Positions 18,235 through 26,063 of a stretch of DNA of 64,000 nucleotides are shown here, in pieces. The translations under genes and the position numbers were made by a program. The notes beneath the pieces were generated by a model. The model made no database searches. It had not been told where the DNA came from and saw nothing but the letters and a program-made list of their open reading frames with translations. Each line of letters opens with the position of its first letter. The stretch's first letter is position 1. Source of the DNA: Phycisphaeraceae bacterium (lineage in GTDB: Bacteria; Planctomycetota; Phycisphaerae; Phycisphaerales; UBA1924); NCBI GenBank assembly GCA_021297895.1, contig JAJTHN010000004.1, forward strand, positions 26,127-90,126, given 5' to 3'.

Positions 18235-20067
18235 ATGTCCAGCACACTCCAACAGGTCGACGCGATGCTCCGATCCGGAAGGCTCGATGGTGCGCTGGAG
18301 TTGCTGCGCGCTCACCTGCGAGCGCAGCCGTCGGACATGCAGGCCCTGACGCGCGCGGCCAACGCGCTGACGCGATCGGGCAGACTCGCCGAGGTCGAGC
18401 CGCTCGTGCGAGCAGGGCTCGCGGCCGACCCCCGAAGCGCCAGCCTCTGGAGCATGCTCTCGACCTTGATGCGTCATCTCGGCCGGCTGGGCGAGTCCCT
18501 CGCCGCGGCACAGACCGCCGTCACGCTCGACCCGTCTCATCCGCAGCGGCTGGCGGACCTGTCGGACCTGCAGTACTGGTCGGGAGATCTGGCCTCCTGC
18601 GCCCGCACGTGCGCGAAGCTGCTGGAACTGCAGCCGACGCACGGGGATGCGGCGATCCGCCACGGGGCTTGTGTGCAACTGCTCGGCCGTCCGTCGCTGG
18701 CGATCGAGTCGCTCAGGCGGAGCCTGATTCATCAGCCGGGCAATTACGCGCTGGCCGAGGGAATCGCCACCGCGTTGAACGCCAACCCGGATGCGGACGC
18801 GGCGTCGATCCGCGCTGCGCACGAGACGTTCGCGATGCTGCTGGAGCGAGCCGTCGCCGAACGCGGCTTTGCGCCGAAGATCGCGGCGGAGGCGGGCGCG
18901 CGTGCCGCGCCGGTTCCGGGAGATCGAGCGATCCGCGTGGCGATGCTCTCGGCGGACCTTCGTCGGCACTCGGTCGCGTTCTTCCTTCTGGGATGGCTGG
19001 GACACATCGATCGCGATCGACTGCGGGTCACGCTCTACTCCACCAGCGCGACAAAGGACGACATCACCGAGCGTCTGCGCGCGCTCGTCGGCGCCGACTC
19101 GTTCGTATCGTGCGCTGGCGTGCCTCTGCCGGATCTGGCGCGCACGCTCGCCGCGTCGGGCAGCGACCTGCTCATCGAGCTGGCCGGCCTGACCGGTGCG
19201 AACAACCTGCCGGTGATCGCGATGCACCCCGTCGCTCGACAGGCGACGTACCTGGGGTACTCCAACACCACCGGTCTGCGGCGTGTTGGCTGGAGACTTG
19301 TCGACTCGCTCACCGACGAGCCGGGTGTGGCCGATGCGCACGCGGTCGAGTCGCTGGTGCGCATCGAGCCGCCGTTTGTCTGTTACGCGCCGCCGGATGA
19401 TGCGCCGCCGGTGTCGCCGCTGCCGAGTCTGGACCCGCACGCGCCGATCACGCTGGGCTGCCTCAACGCGATGAGCAAGTGGAACGACACGACGATGCGA
19501 CTCTGGGCTGAGGCGCTTCGCGCGTGCGACGAGGCGCTCGCGGGCACGGGGGCTCACAGGCCGGCGACGCGGCTGCTGCTCAAGTGCCCGGGAATCGAGA
19601 ACGCTCCGGTCGCCGAGGACATCCGCACGCGCTTGGCATCAGTCGGCATTGACCCCGGCCGGGTCGACCTGGTCGGCAAGACCCTGTCCCAGCGCGATCA
19701 TCTGGCCACGCTTCATCGCGTGGATGTCGCGCTGGACACGTTCCCGTATCACGGCACCACGACAACCTGTGAGGCCCTGCACATGGGTGTGCCGGTGGTG
19801 TCGCTCGTGGGTGATCGCCACGCTTCGCGAGTCGGGCTCACGCTGCTGACCGCCATCGGCAGGCCGCAGTGGTGCACGCGCACGGCCGCGGAGTACGCCC
19901 GCGCCGTCGCGGCGATCGCCGTCGATACTGCGGGACTGGCCACCGAACGCGCGGGGCTGCGCGATGTTCTGGCCGCCAGCGCGCTGTGCGACGGCCCGGG
20001 CTTCGCCCGCCGGTTCACGCGCGCCATCGAGTCGATCTGCCGACCCGGCGTTACGCCCGTTCCATGA
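18235..20067 (+). CDS. TPR O-GlcNAc transferase-like protein (GT41), copy 2
   Basis: A 610-residue paralogue of the preceding gene with the same layout: TPRs over residues ~1-200, then RVAMLSADLRRHSVAFFLLG, a QATYLGYSNTTGLRR segment and LDTFPYHGTTTTCEALHMG followed by GDRHASRVG. It differs from copy 1 where DASGHTSGDR becomes ELAGLTGANN (His to Leu), and the APVQ segment becomes HPVARQ, so acceptor handling or catalysis may differ. The end overlaps the convergent ispF by 17 bases. Confidence 0.83.
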   Translation: MSSTLQQVDAMLRSGRLDGALELLRAHLRAQPSDMQALTRAANALTRSGRLAEVEPLVRAGLAADPRSASLWSMLSTLMRHLGRLGESLAAAQTAVTLDPSHPQRLADLSDLQYWSGDLASCARTCAKLLELQPTHGDAAIRHGACVQLLGRPSLAIESLRRSLIHQPGNYALAEGIATALNANPDADAASIRAAHETFAMLLERAVAERGFAPKIAAEAGARAAPVPGDRAIRVAMLSADLRRHSVAFFLLGWLGHIDRDRLRVTLYSTSATKDDITERLRALVGADSFVSCAGVPLPDLARTLAASGSDLLIELAGLTGANNLPVIAMHPVARQATYLGYSNTTGLRRVGWRLVDSLTDEPGVADAHAVESLVRIEPPFVCYAPPDDAPPVSPLPSLDPHAPITLGCLNAMSKWNDTTMRLWAEALRACDEALAGTGAHRPATRLLLKCPGIENAPVAEDIRTRLASVGIDPGRVDLVGKTLSQRDHLATLHRVDVALDTFPYHGTTTTCEALHMGVPVVSLVGDRHASRVGLTLLTAIGRPQWCTRTAAEYARAVAAIAVDTAGLATERAGLRDVLAASALCDGPGFARRFTRAIESICRPGVTPVP

Positions 20068-20698
20068 TGACCACCGCATGGGCCTCGACGGCGCGGCTTT
20101 CGCCCACGGCGTCGACGCGCTCGTGCGTCTTGCCCTTGATGTTCACGCGATCGGCGCCGACGCCCAGCATCTTGGCGAGGTTCATGCGGATGCGCTCCTT
20201 CACCGGCCCGATCTTGGGCCGTTGAAGCACCACGGTCGTGTCGAGGTTGACGATGCGGTACCCGGCCCGCGTCACACGCTCGACCGCGGCGGTGACAAAG
20301 AGTCGGGAGTCCTGACCCTCGTGGCGTTCATCGGTGTCCGGGAACAACTGGCCGATGTCGGGCATGCCCAGCGCACCGAGCAGCGCATCGGTGACCGCGT
20401 GCAGCAGCACATCGCCGTCGGATCGTGCGACAGGCCCGCGATCGAAGCCCGGCTCCTCCAACTTGATCCCGCCGATGACCAGCGGCCGGCCCGGCCCGGC
20501 GGGCGCGATGGGCTCGAGTCGGTGAAGATCCCACCCGTGGCCAATACGAAGGCTCGGACCACCGGACGCCGCGCGCCAGCACGAGTTTGTGGCCTTCGGG
20601 GCGGATTTCTTGGCCGGGCTGGATGCAGATCGTGCCGCGGGCTTTGGTGCGGCGCGTTTGGTCGTTGTCGGTCGCCTGGTGGGCTTGGACTTGGCCAT
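20051..20698 (-). CDS. ispF: 2-C-methyl-D-erythritol 2,4-cyclodiphosphate synthase with basic N-terminal tail
   Basis: IspF cyclises CDP-ME 2-phosphate in the MEP pathway. The core starts at about residue 50 with LRIGHGWDLHRL (metal ligands Asp-x-His) and includes SDGDVLLHAVTDALLGALG (third metal His) and FPDTDER. The C-terminal KGKTHERVDAVGESRAVEAH also fits. The core is normally at the very N-terminus (total ~160 residues). Here it is preceded by ~48 residues rich in Lys, Ala, Pro, Thr and Arg, like a histone H1 tail. No start codon lies between the tail and the core in this frame. Confidence 0.9.
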   Translation of the reverse strand: MAKSKPTRRPTTTKRAAPKPAARSASSPAKKSAPKATNSCWRAASGGPSLRIGHGWDLHRLEPIAPAGPGRPLVIGGIKLEEPGFDRGPVARSDGDVLLHAVTDALLGALGMPDIGQLFPDTDERHEGQDSRLFVTAAVERVTRAGYRIVNLDTTVVLQRPKIGPVKERIRMNLAKMLGVGADRVNIKGKTHERVDAVGESRAVEAHAVVIMERA

Positions 20699-20951
20699 TG
20701 GTCTTCTCCGGTCGGAGTCGTGCGAGATCGTTCGGGCTCGTGCGGTGATCTGTCTTGATTGTGGCGGAGATCTGAGGGGGCAGCGGGGCCGGACGGGGGG
20801 CGGGGGCCAAGGTGGGGACGGCGGCGGGTCCAGAGTGCCCCGTCTGCGGGCCGATACACACTCGGGGACGCGGGGTCTTCCCCGCCGCGCCCCGGCCGCC
20901 GTCAGGACCGTATCCTACTGGCCGACGAACCCGACCCGACCGGAGCAGCGC

Positions 20952-21515
20952 ATGTCCGACCTTTCCCGTGGAAAACTCCTTCCGACCCCTTCCCCCGCTG
21001 GTGTGGATCGCTTCCGCCGCGGCCTTTTGGCTTTGGTGGGCGCTGCTGGCGTTGCGACGATGAGCGGCTGCTACTTCGACGGCGGGCCGCTTTGGTCGGC
21101 GGATCAGGGCTCGTACATCTCGACGACGAACCTGCCGCAGACGGTGTCGGTGATGGACCTGCGGACCGGGCAGGAGGTTTGGTCGTACGACATCCCCGTG
21201 GATCGCAAGCTGGTGATCGACTTTTCCAAGGGCGTGGGCGACCCGACCATCGGCATGCCGGACAAGATGAACTGGGAAGAGTGGCCCATCGACCGCAACT
21301 TCGGCCAGCCCAGCAACGTGGTGTTCGTTCCGCCGGCCAGCGCTCGGCGTGTCGATGTCAAGATCCGCTCGGTTCCGGAACTGCCGGACACGCTCAAGCC
21401 CAAGGCCCCGGTCACCCCGGGCGGGCGAACCACCGCCGGCACGAACCCCGGGCCGCGGCCGATCACCCCCGGCAAGCCTACACCGGACAATCAGCCGGCG
21501 AGCACGACCGAGTGA
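20952..21515 (+). CDS. Predicted exported or lipid-anchored protein, unknown
   Basis: A 187-residue protein with a hydrophobic segment at about residues 24-40 ending in MSGC, which may be a lipobox or a signal cleavage region. The mature part has YISTTNLPQTVSVMDLRTGQ and VWSYDIPVDRKLVIDFSKG, a short beta-rich domain. It ends in a Pro/Thr/Gly-rich low-complexity tail from residue ~150. No family is recognised. The first ~20 residues are basic. It stands alone between two minus-strand genes. Confidence 0.65.
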   Translation: MSDLSRGKLLPTPSPAGVDRFRRGLLALVGAAGVATMSGCYFDGGPLWSADQGSYISTTNLPQTVSVMDLRTGQEVWSYDIPVDRKLVIDFSKGVGDPTIGMPDKMNWEEWPIDRNFGQPSNVVFVPPASARRVDVKIRSVPELPDTLKPKAPVTPGGRTTAGTNPGPRPITPGKPTPDNQPASTTE

Positions 21516-21584
21516 TCGTCGCGCGGGACGGGCACTTGGTTTCTCAGCCGCGGCTGCTCGAGCGATGTGCCGCGTGATGCGTGA

Positions 21585-23027
21585 TCAGTGATCGACCTTG
21601 GTGCCGAGCATCGGGGCGATCTGGGCGTACATGGCGTCGAGGATCTTGCGGTCCTTGGCCTCGAGGTTGAGGCGGAGCAGCGGCTCGGTGTTGCTCTTGC
21701 GGACGTTGCACCACCAGCCGCCGTTGGGACCGGACTTGCTGAAGCAGTCGATCGTGACGCCGTCGAGTTCATCGATCGTGGCGCCCCACTGCGCGGTGGC
21801 GAAGTGCTCCTTGAGCCGAGCCAGCGCGGCGTCCTTGTCCTCGATCTGGAAGTTGATCTCGCCGGACTGGACGTAGCGTGCCGCGGGGGCGACCAGGTCG
21901 CTCAGCGTCTTGCCCGTGCTGGCCAGCACGCTCAGGACGGTGGCCATGGCGATCGCGCCGCTGTCGGCGTTGAAGTTCTGCGAGAAGTAGAAGTGGCCCG
22001 AGAGTTCGCCGCCGAAGCAGGCCTTGTGCTCGGCCATGGCGGCCTTCATGAACACGTGGCCGACCCGCCCGCGGACGGGCTTGCCGCCGGCCTTGGTGAT
22101 GTCCTCGCTGACGGCCTTGGTCGAGCGGAGGTCGAAGACCACCGCGCTGCCCGGGTGCTTCTCGAGGAAGAACTTGGCCAGCACGCTCGTGAGCAGGTCG
22201 CAGCCGATGATGCGGCCTTTCTCGTCAACGGCCACACAGCGGTCGGCGTCTCCGTCGTAGCAGAATCCGACATCGGCCTTGTTGGCGATGACGGCGTCCT
22301 GCGTCTGCTTGACGTTGGAGGCGACCAGCGGATTCGGCTCGTGGGCGAACTCACCCTTGGAGTTGTCGAAGTTGATCTCGATGATCTCAAGCCCGTCGAC
22401 GGTGGTCTTCTTGCTGCCGAAGACCTTGGGGATCATGGTGCCGGCCATGCCGTTGGACGCGTCGATGACGACCTTGAGCGGCTTCTTGCCCTTGCGCTTG
22501 GAGAGGTCGAGGAAGGACAGAACGTGCTTGCGATAGGCCTCCCAGAGGTCGCGCTTCTCGTGGCGGCCGCCGGCGGGTGTCATCGTCTGCTTGTCGACCG
22601 TGGCGGCGAACTTGCGAACGTCGGCAAGGCCGGTGGCCTCGCCCACGGGCTTGGCGCGGCGCTTGGAGATCTTGAAGCCGTTGTACTGCGGCGGGTTATG
22701 GCTGGCGGTGCACATGATCCCGCCGGCGCAGTCCAGGTGGTTGACCGCGAAGTAGATGAAGGAGGTGTCGACCATGCCGACATCCAGAACGTTGCCACCC
22801 TGATCGCAGACGCCCTTGATGAGCGCCTCGCTGAGGCTGGGGCTGCTCTTGCGCATGTCGCGGCCCACGACGATGTTCTTCATCATGGGTGACTCCTCGC
22901 CCGCTGCGGCGGCATCGCCGAGGAGGAAGCGCGATGAGCCGTAGCCGATCTGCCAAGCCATCTGCTCGTTGAGCGGATCGGGATAGGTGCCGCGAACGTC
23001 GTAGGCCTTGAAGACTTTACCTAGCAT
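21585..23027 (-). CDS. Phosphomannomutase/phosphoglucomutase
   Basis: A 480-residue alpha-D-phosphohexomutase of the AlgC/ManB type. Visible elements are FKAYDVRGTYPDPLN near the N-terminus, the phosphoserine loop TASHNPPQYNGFK (Ser near residue 109), the metal-binding DGDADRC, the sugar-binding GELSGHFYF and a terminal SNTEPLLRLN phosphate site. It interconverts mannose-6-P/mannose-1-P or the glucose equivalents for nucleotide-sugar synthesis. ATG 23027 is used because it directly precedes the conserved N-terminus. Confidence 0.93.
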   Translation of the reverse strand: MLGKVFKAYDVRGTYPDPLNEQMAWQIGYGSSRFLLGDAAAAGEESPMMKNIVVGRDMRKSSPSLSEALIKGVCDQGGNVLDVGMVDTSFIYFAVNHLDCAGGIMCTASHNPPQYNGFKISKRRAKPVGEATGLADVRKFAATVDKQTMTPAGGRHEKRDLWEAYRKHVLSFLDLSKRKGKKPLKVVIDASNGMAGTMIPKVFGSKKTTVDGLEIIEINFDNSKGEFAHEPNPLVASNVKQTQDAVIANKADVGFCYDGDADRCVAVDEKGRIIGCDLLTSVLAKFFLEKHPGSAVVFDLRSTKAVSEDITKAGGKPVRGRVGHVFMKAAMAEHKACFGGELSGHFYFSQNFNADSGAIAMATVLSVLASTGKTLSDLVAPAARYVQSGEINFQIEDKDAALARLKEHFATAQWGATIDELDGVTIDCFSKSGPNGGWWCNVRKSNTEPLLRLNLEAKDRKILDAMYAQIAPMLGTKVDH

Positions 23028-23535
23028 GTTCGGCCTCCGATAGGGAAACGTGGTCCTGAATTGAGGGGCGAGTATAGACGCGGGCGGAGCGCGGTGCGGT
23101 GCCCTGGGGTGCGTGAGGATGCGGAGAAGCACGGTTGTTTGGATTTTGTCGGTGCTGGCCGATAGGCGTTGCCGCCACAATCGGCACGATCGGCAGGCTC
23201 GACCACCTGCGGAGGCGTCGGCGGTGGGCGTGTCCGCTCACGTATCGCACATTCAACGCATGGGTTGAGGCACTGACAACAGCGCCCGACCCGCACGAGT
23301 CCCTGCGTATGCCCCGCGGCGAATTGCCTCCCGCCGCGGGGCTTCTTGTTTTTGGGGGTTACCTTGGTGGCGTTTTGTGATGTTGCATGGCCACGCGTGA
23401 CGCCGGACCGGTAGACTCGCTTTCCGCCCTTGAGCGTGGCGGTGGATTCGCGTCTTTGCGGGGAGGCCGACACGATGCCGATGTGGCACTCTGGGTCCGG
23501 ACCAGCGATGCGAGTCCCTACTCGCGGGAGCATCG
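23028..23535. other. 508-bp gene-free interval with an orphan terminator
   Basis: No reading frame here has recognisable protein features. The interval holds a strong plus-strand intrinsic terminator at 23310-23351 with no plus-strand protein gene upstream of it, since the preceding gene runs the other way. This leaves room for a transcribed non-coding RNA at roughly 23050-23340. I do not recognise it as 6S, SRP, tmRNA or RNase P RNA. The last ~150 bases are the leader of the next plus-strand gene. Confidence 0.4.
23310..23351 (+). terminator. Strong intrinsic terminator
   Basis: GCCCCGCGGCG (23310-23320) pairs perfectly with CGCCGCGGGGC (23331-23341) around a 10-base loop. It is followed directly by TTCTTGTTTTT. 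The T-rich side defines plus-strand orientation. Confidence 0.75.
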
Positions 23536-24369
23536 ATGGAACCGATGAAGAGCGGATCGTGGCGGCGTGGCGCTGCGTTCGTGTTGATTGCGGCGGTGTT
23601 TTGTCTGTCCGGTCATGGCGGCGTCGCTCGGAGTGACAGCGCGCTGACGTCGCTCGTCGGAGCGGATGCGTTTGTCTCCGTCGCATTGGCGCAAGGCGGG
23701 GCGGCGAGTCAAGATGGCGGTGCGTACACGCACAGCAACGGCACCTGGTCCGCTCAGCTGCCCCCGGGCTGGAAGGTGATGACGCCGGAGCAGCTGGCAG
23801 CGATGAACTCTGCATCCGGAGAAGCCGCGCGAAAGTCGGGCCAAAGTGTGACGTACGGCGCGGGCTTCTATCGGGGCGACGCCGGGGGCAAGGACTGGTC
23901 CTGGGTGCTTGTCGAGCAGAGGGCGTATGTTCGACAGGGCGCTCTGCCGGAGGACCTGACGCCGTTGTTCGGATTCGATCAGATGGACAGCACGATCAAG
24001 TCGCTCGCGTCGCAGGGCTTTGCGGGCTCGGTCCTGTCAACGAGCGTAGATAATCGCACCGGGCGCGGGACGGCCGAAACGGAGCTGGTCCTTCCGGACA
24101 AGTCTCGAGTTCGCGGGCGTGCGGAGATCCTCATCGGATCTGGGGGAACACTCTCAGTCTCGGGCTTTGCACCTGGTGATGTCTGGTCAAAGTATGAGCC
24201 CGAAATCATGAGCCTGCAATCATCGACGCGGTTCAATGCTGGGCATGATCTGGCCAGCGCATCGCGGGCCGGCGGCGGGTTCACGTCGGTGAGCATGGGC
24301 CGCATTGCGGCTGTGGCGCTGCTCGCGGCGGGCGCGATCTGGATCTTCAAGAAGGTCACCGGGCGGTGA
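23536..24369 (+). CDS. Exported protein with C-terminal membrane anchor, unknown
   Basis: A 277-residue protein. It has a basic N-terminus with a signal-like hydrophobic segment (residues ~12-28). The extracytoplasmic domain begins with a WSAQLPPGWKVMTPEQLAAM segment, reminiscent of proteins with a PsbP-like or DUF1795-like fold. A single C-terminal transmembrane helix (about residues 255-270, IAAVALLAAGAIWIF) ends in basic residues. No confident family. It converges on the flagellar genes, and no link to them is visible. Confidence 0.65.
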   Translation: MEPMKSGSWRRGAAFVLIAAVFCLSGHGGVARSDSALTSLVGADAFVSVALAQGGAASQDGGAYTHSNGTWSAQLPPGWKVMTPEQLAAMNSASGEAARKSGQSVTYGAGFYRGDAGGKDWSWVLVEQRAYVRQGALPEDLTPLFGFDQMDSTIKSLASQGFAGSVLSTSVDNRTGRGTAETELVLPDKSRVRGRAEILIGSGGTLSVSGFAPGDVWSKYEPEIMSLQSSTRFNAGHDLASASRAGGGFTSVSMGRIAAVALLAAGAIWIFKKVTGR

Positions 24370-24414
24370 CCGCCGACCGGCTCAGTCAGGCTTTCTCTGT
24401 CGTCATGCCCGTGA

Positions 24415-24750
24415 CTAGATCCTGACCTGCTTGACCTCATCGAACGCCGCCTGCACCTTGTTGCGCACGCTCAGCAGCGCGCGGAAGGCCAGGTCGGCCT
24501 TCTGCGTCGCCAGCAGGACGTTCTCAACGTCCGTGCGTTGGCCGGTGGCCAAGTCCTCGGTCGCCTGCGTCGCGTCCTGTTGGAGCTGGTTTGCCTGCTC
24601 GATGCTCTTGAGCAGCACGTCCTTGAACGTGTTGCCGTTGGCGTCCGTGGGGATGCCGCCGGCCGGAGGGCGCGTGGGATTGATGCCGGTGGGGCCGGTG
24701 GGACGAAGGGGGGAGTTGCCCGAGTTGATCAGACCGAGTGGGTCGGCCAT
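24415..24750 (-). CDS. fliE: Flagellar hook-basal body protein FliE
   Basis: FliE connects the MS ring to the rod. The 111-residue protein has a Pro-rich N-terminal half and then the conserved FKDVLLKSIEQANQLQQDA helix. It ends with VENVLLATQKADLAFRALLSVRNK and AAFDEVKQVRI, the standard FliE C-terminus. It is the third structural gene of the flgB-flgC-fliE set, 187 bases after flgC; no other recognisable feature lies in that gap. Confidence 0.92.
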   Translation of the reverse strand: MADPLGLINSGNSPLRPTGPTGINPTRPPAGGIPTDANGNTFKDVLLKSIEQANQLQQDATQATEDLATGQRTDVENVLLATQKADLAFRALLSVRNKVQAAFDEVKQVRI

Positions 24751-24937
24751 GGCTGCGCTCCTGCCGAGGACTGGATCGTATCAGATCCGGGGCGGCGGCC
24801 GATGCACTCCGTTGCGGTCGGCGGCCCGAGTCGTCGGCATGATGGAAGGTGGTTCCGCAGCTCCGCTGGGGGGTTGAAGGGGTCGTGGATCGGGTGAACG
24901 GTGCTGGTTGGTCTGGTTGGCGGATGAGAAGGTGGAA

Positions 24938-25369
24938 TCACGCCAGCAGGCGCAGGGCGGCCTGGGCCATTTGTTTGGTGGCCTCTGCCGCGGCGAGGTT
25001 GGCCTCGTACGCACGCATGGCTTCCATCGCGTTGATCTGTTCGAAGGTGGTGTTGATGTTGGTGGCCGCGACGTAGCCCTTGAAGGGGCCGGAGGTGTAG
25101 GCCAAAGGGCTGCTCGGATCGAATTCGCGGACTGCGGGGGGCGCCTGGTCAAGCGCAACCTCGGCCAGATGCACGCCGAAACTGCGCCCCTGCGCAGAGC
25201 CCGCGCTCGGGTTGCCGGGTGCCATGAGCGGGATGCGGCGACGGTAGGGGTCGACCTGGCCGGACTCGTTGAGGACGGTGTTGGCGTTGGCGATGTTGGC
25301 CGAAAGCACGTCCATCCGCATGCGCTGGGCGATCATGCCGCTGGCCGAGATGTCGAGTGAGCCGAACAT
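24938..25369 (-). CDS. flgC: Flagellar proximal rod protein FlgC
   Basis: A 143-residue rod protein of standard length. The N-terminal MFGSLDISASGMIAQRMRMD and SANIANANT segments and the C-terminal NINTTFEQINAMEAMRAYEA coiled coil are diagnostic of FlgC. It acts in the periplasmic rod together with FlgB and FliE. It lies 28 bases after flgB, probably on the same transcript from the sigma-54 promoter upstream of flgB. Confidence 0.94.
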   Translation of the reverse strand: MFGSLDISASGMIAQRMRMDVLSANIANANTVLNESGQVDPYRRRIPLMAPGNPSAGSAQGRSFGVHLAEVALDQAPPAVREFDPSSPLAYTSGPFKGYVAATNINTTFEQINAMEAMRAYEANLAAAEATKQMAQAALRLLA

Positions 25370-25397
25370 GGATGGGCCTCAGGGGGTGGCAGAGCGG

Positions 25398-25838
25398 TCA
25401 AGCGCGTTCGGCGATGGCCGCACGAAGGAGTTCAAAGCGAGAACGGAGCAAGTCGGATGCCATGCGAAAAGTCATGGTGTTCTCCACGAGGTCCTGCATG
25501 AGCTTCTCGAGATCGCGATTGCTGCGGTCGTGGTAGAGGATGTTGCCCGAGGGGGTCGTGGGGGTCAGGACCAGTCGCCCGTCTGCCGCGGGCTTGACCT
25601 CGCTGGTCTCGTTGAGGGTCAGGTCGCCGTGCATCCCGCCGGTCTCGGCCCGTCGGCGAGCGACGGCGTCGCGGAGCTGCTCCTGGAAGTTGCTGACGGA
25701 GACATCGGCCTGGCGAAAGTCGGGGGTGGAGATGTTGGCGATGTTGTGGGAGATCAGGCGATGCCGCGACGCTGTGAAGCTGTAGAGCTTCTCGAGCGTG
25801 GGAATCGAGCCGGACGTGGTCAGGGAGTCGAAGAGCAT
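25398..25838 (-). CDS. flgB: Flagellar basal-body rod protein FlgB
   Basis: A 146-residue rod protein. LYSFTASRHRLISHNIANIS and TPDFRQADVSVSNFQEQLRD at the N-terminus match FlgB, as do LEKLMQDLVENTMTFRMASD and the final FELLRAAIAER. ATG 25838 gives the expected length; a longer in-frame extension upstream would overlap the promoter. It heads flgB-flgC-fliE and is preceded by a sigma-54 promoter on the same strand. Confidence 0.93.
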   Translation of the reverse strand: MLFDSLTTSGSIPTLEKLYSFTASRHRLISHNIANISTPDFRQADVSVSNFQEQLRDAVARRRAETGGMHGDLTLNETSEVKPAADGRLVLTPTTPSGNILYHDRSNRDLEKLMQDLVENTMTFRMASDLLRSRFELLRAAIAERA

Positions 25839-25920
25839 GGGGTCGGCGGGGCTCAGGAACGCGGAGATGCGGCGGAAGAGTGAGGCGGGGAACGTCTGGC
25901 GGCGGGACAGCCGGGCAGAA

Positions 25921-25936
25921 CGCAAAGGACTTGCCA
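25921..25936 (-). promoter_or_regulatory. Sigma-54 promoter upstream of flgB
   Basis: On the minus strand, TGGCAAGTCCTTTGCG has the invariant GG and GC dinucleotides exactly ten bases apart. It matches the -24/-12 consensus TGGCACG-N4-TTGCW at all but two positions. It lies about 83 bases before the flgB ATG and just downstream of the gene for a sigma-54-dependent activator. Nothing comparable was noticed elsewhere in the window at a gene start. Confidence 0.8.
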
Positions 25937-26023
25937 GACGCGATGACCGGTTCGGCGGGGTGTTCACGCGGCGGGTCGTGACGGGGCGAAGGCGAGCTCA
26001 GGTCGGCCCGACTCTCCACCGGG

Positions 26024-26063
26024 TCTCACTGTGCCACGGTGTGACTCCGCCACTGCGCCACTC
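26024..26063. repeat. Octamer tandem array (consensus TGCCACTG)
   Basis: Five imperfect 8-base units in a row (TCTCACTG, TGCCACGG, TGTGACTC, CGCCACTG, CGCCACTC). The array ends directly at the stop codon of the minus-strand regulator gene (stop at 26064-26066). A cleaner array of the same octamer abuts the stop of nuoE at 58661. On the transcribed strand the unit reads CAGTGGCA. Confidence 0.7.
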
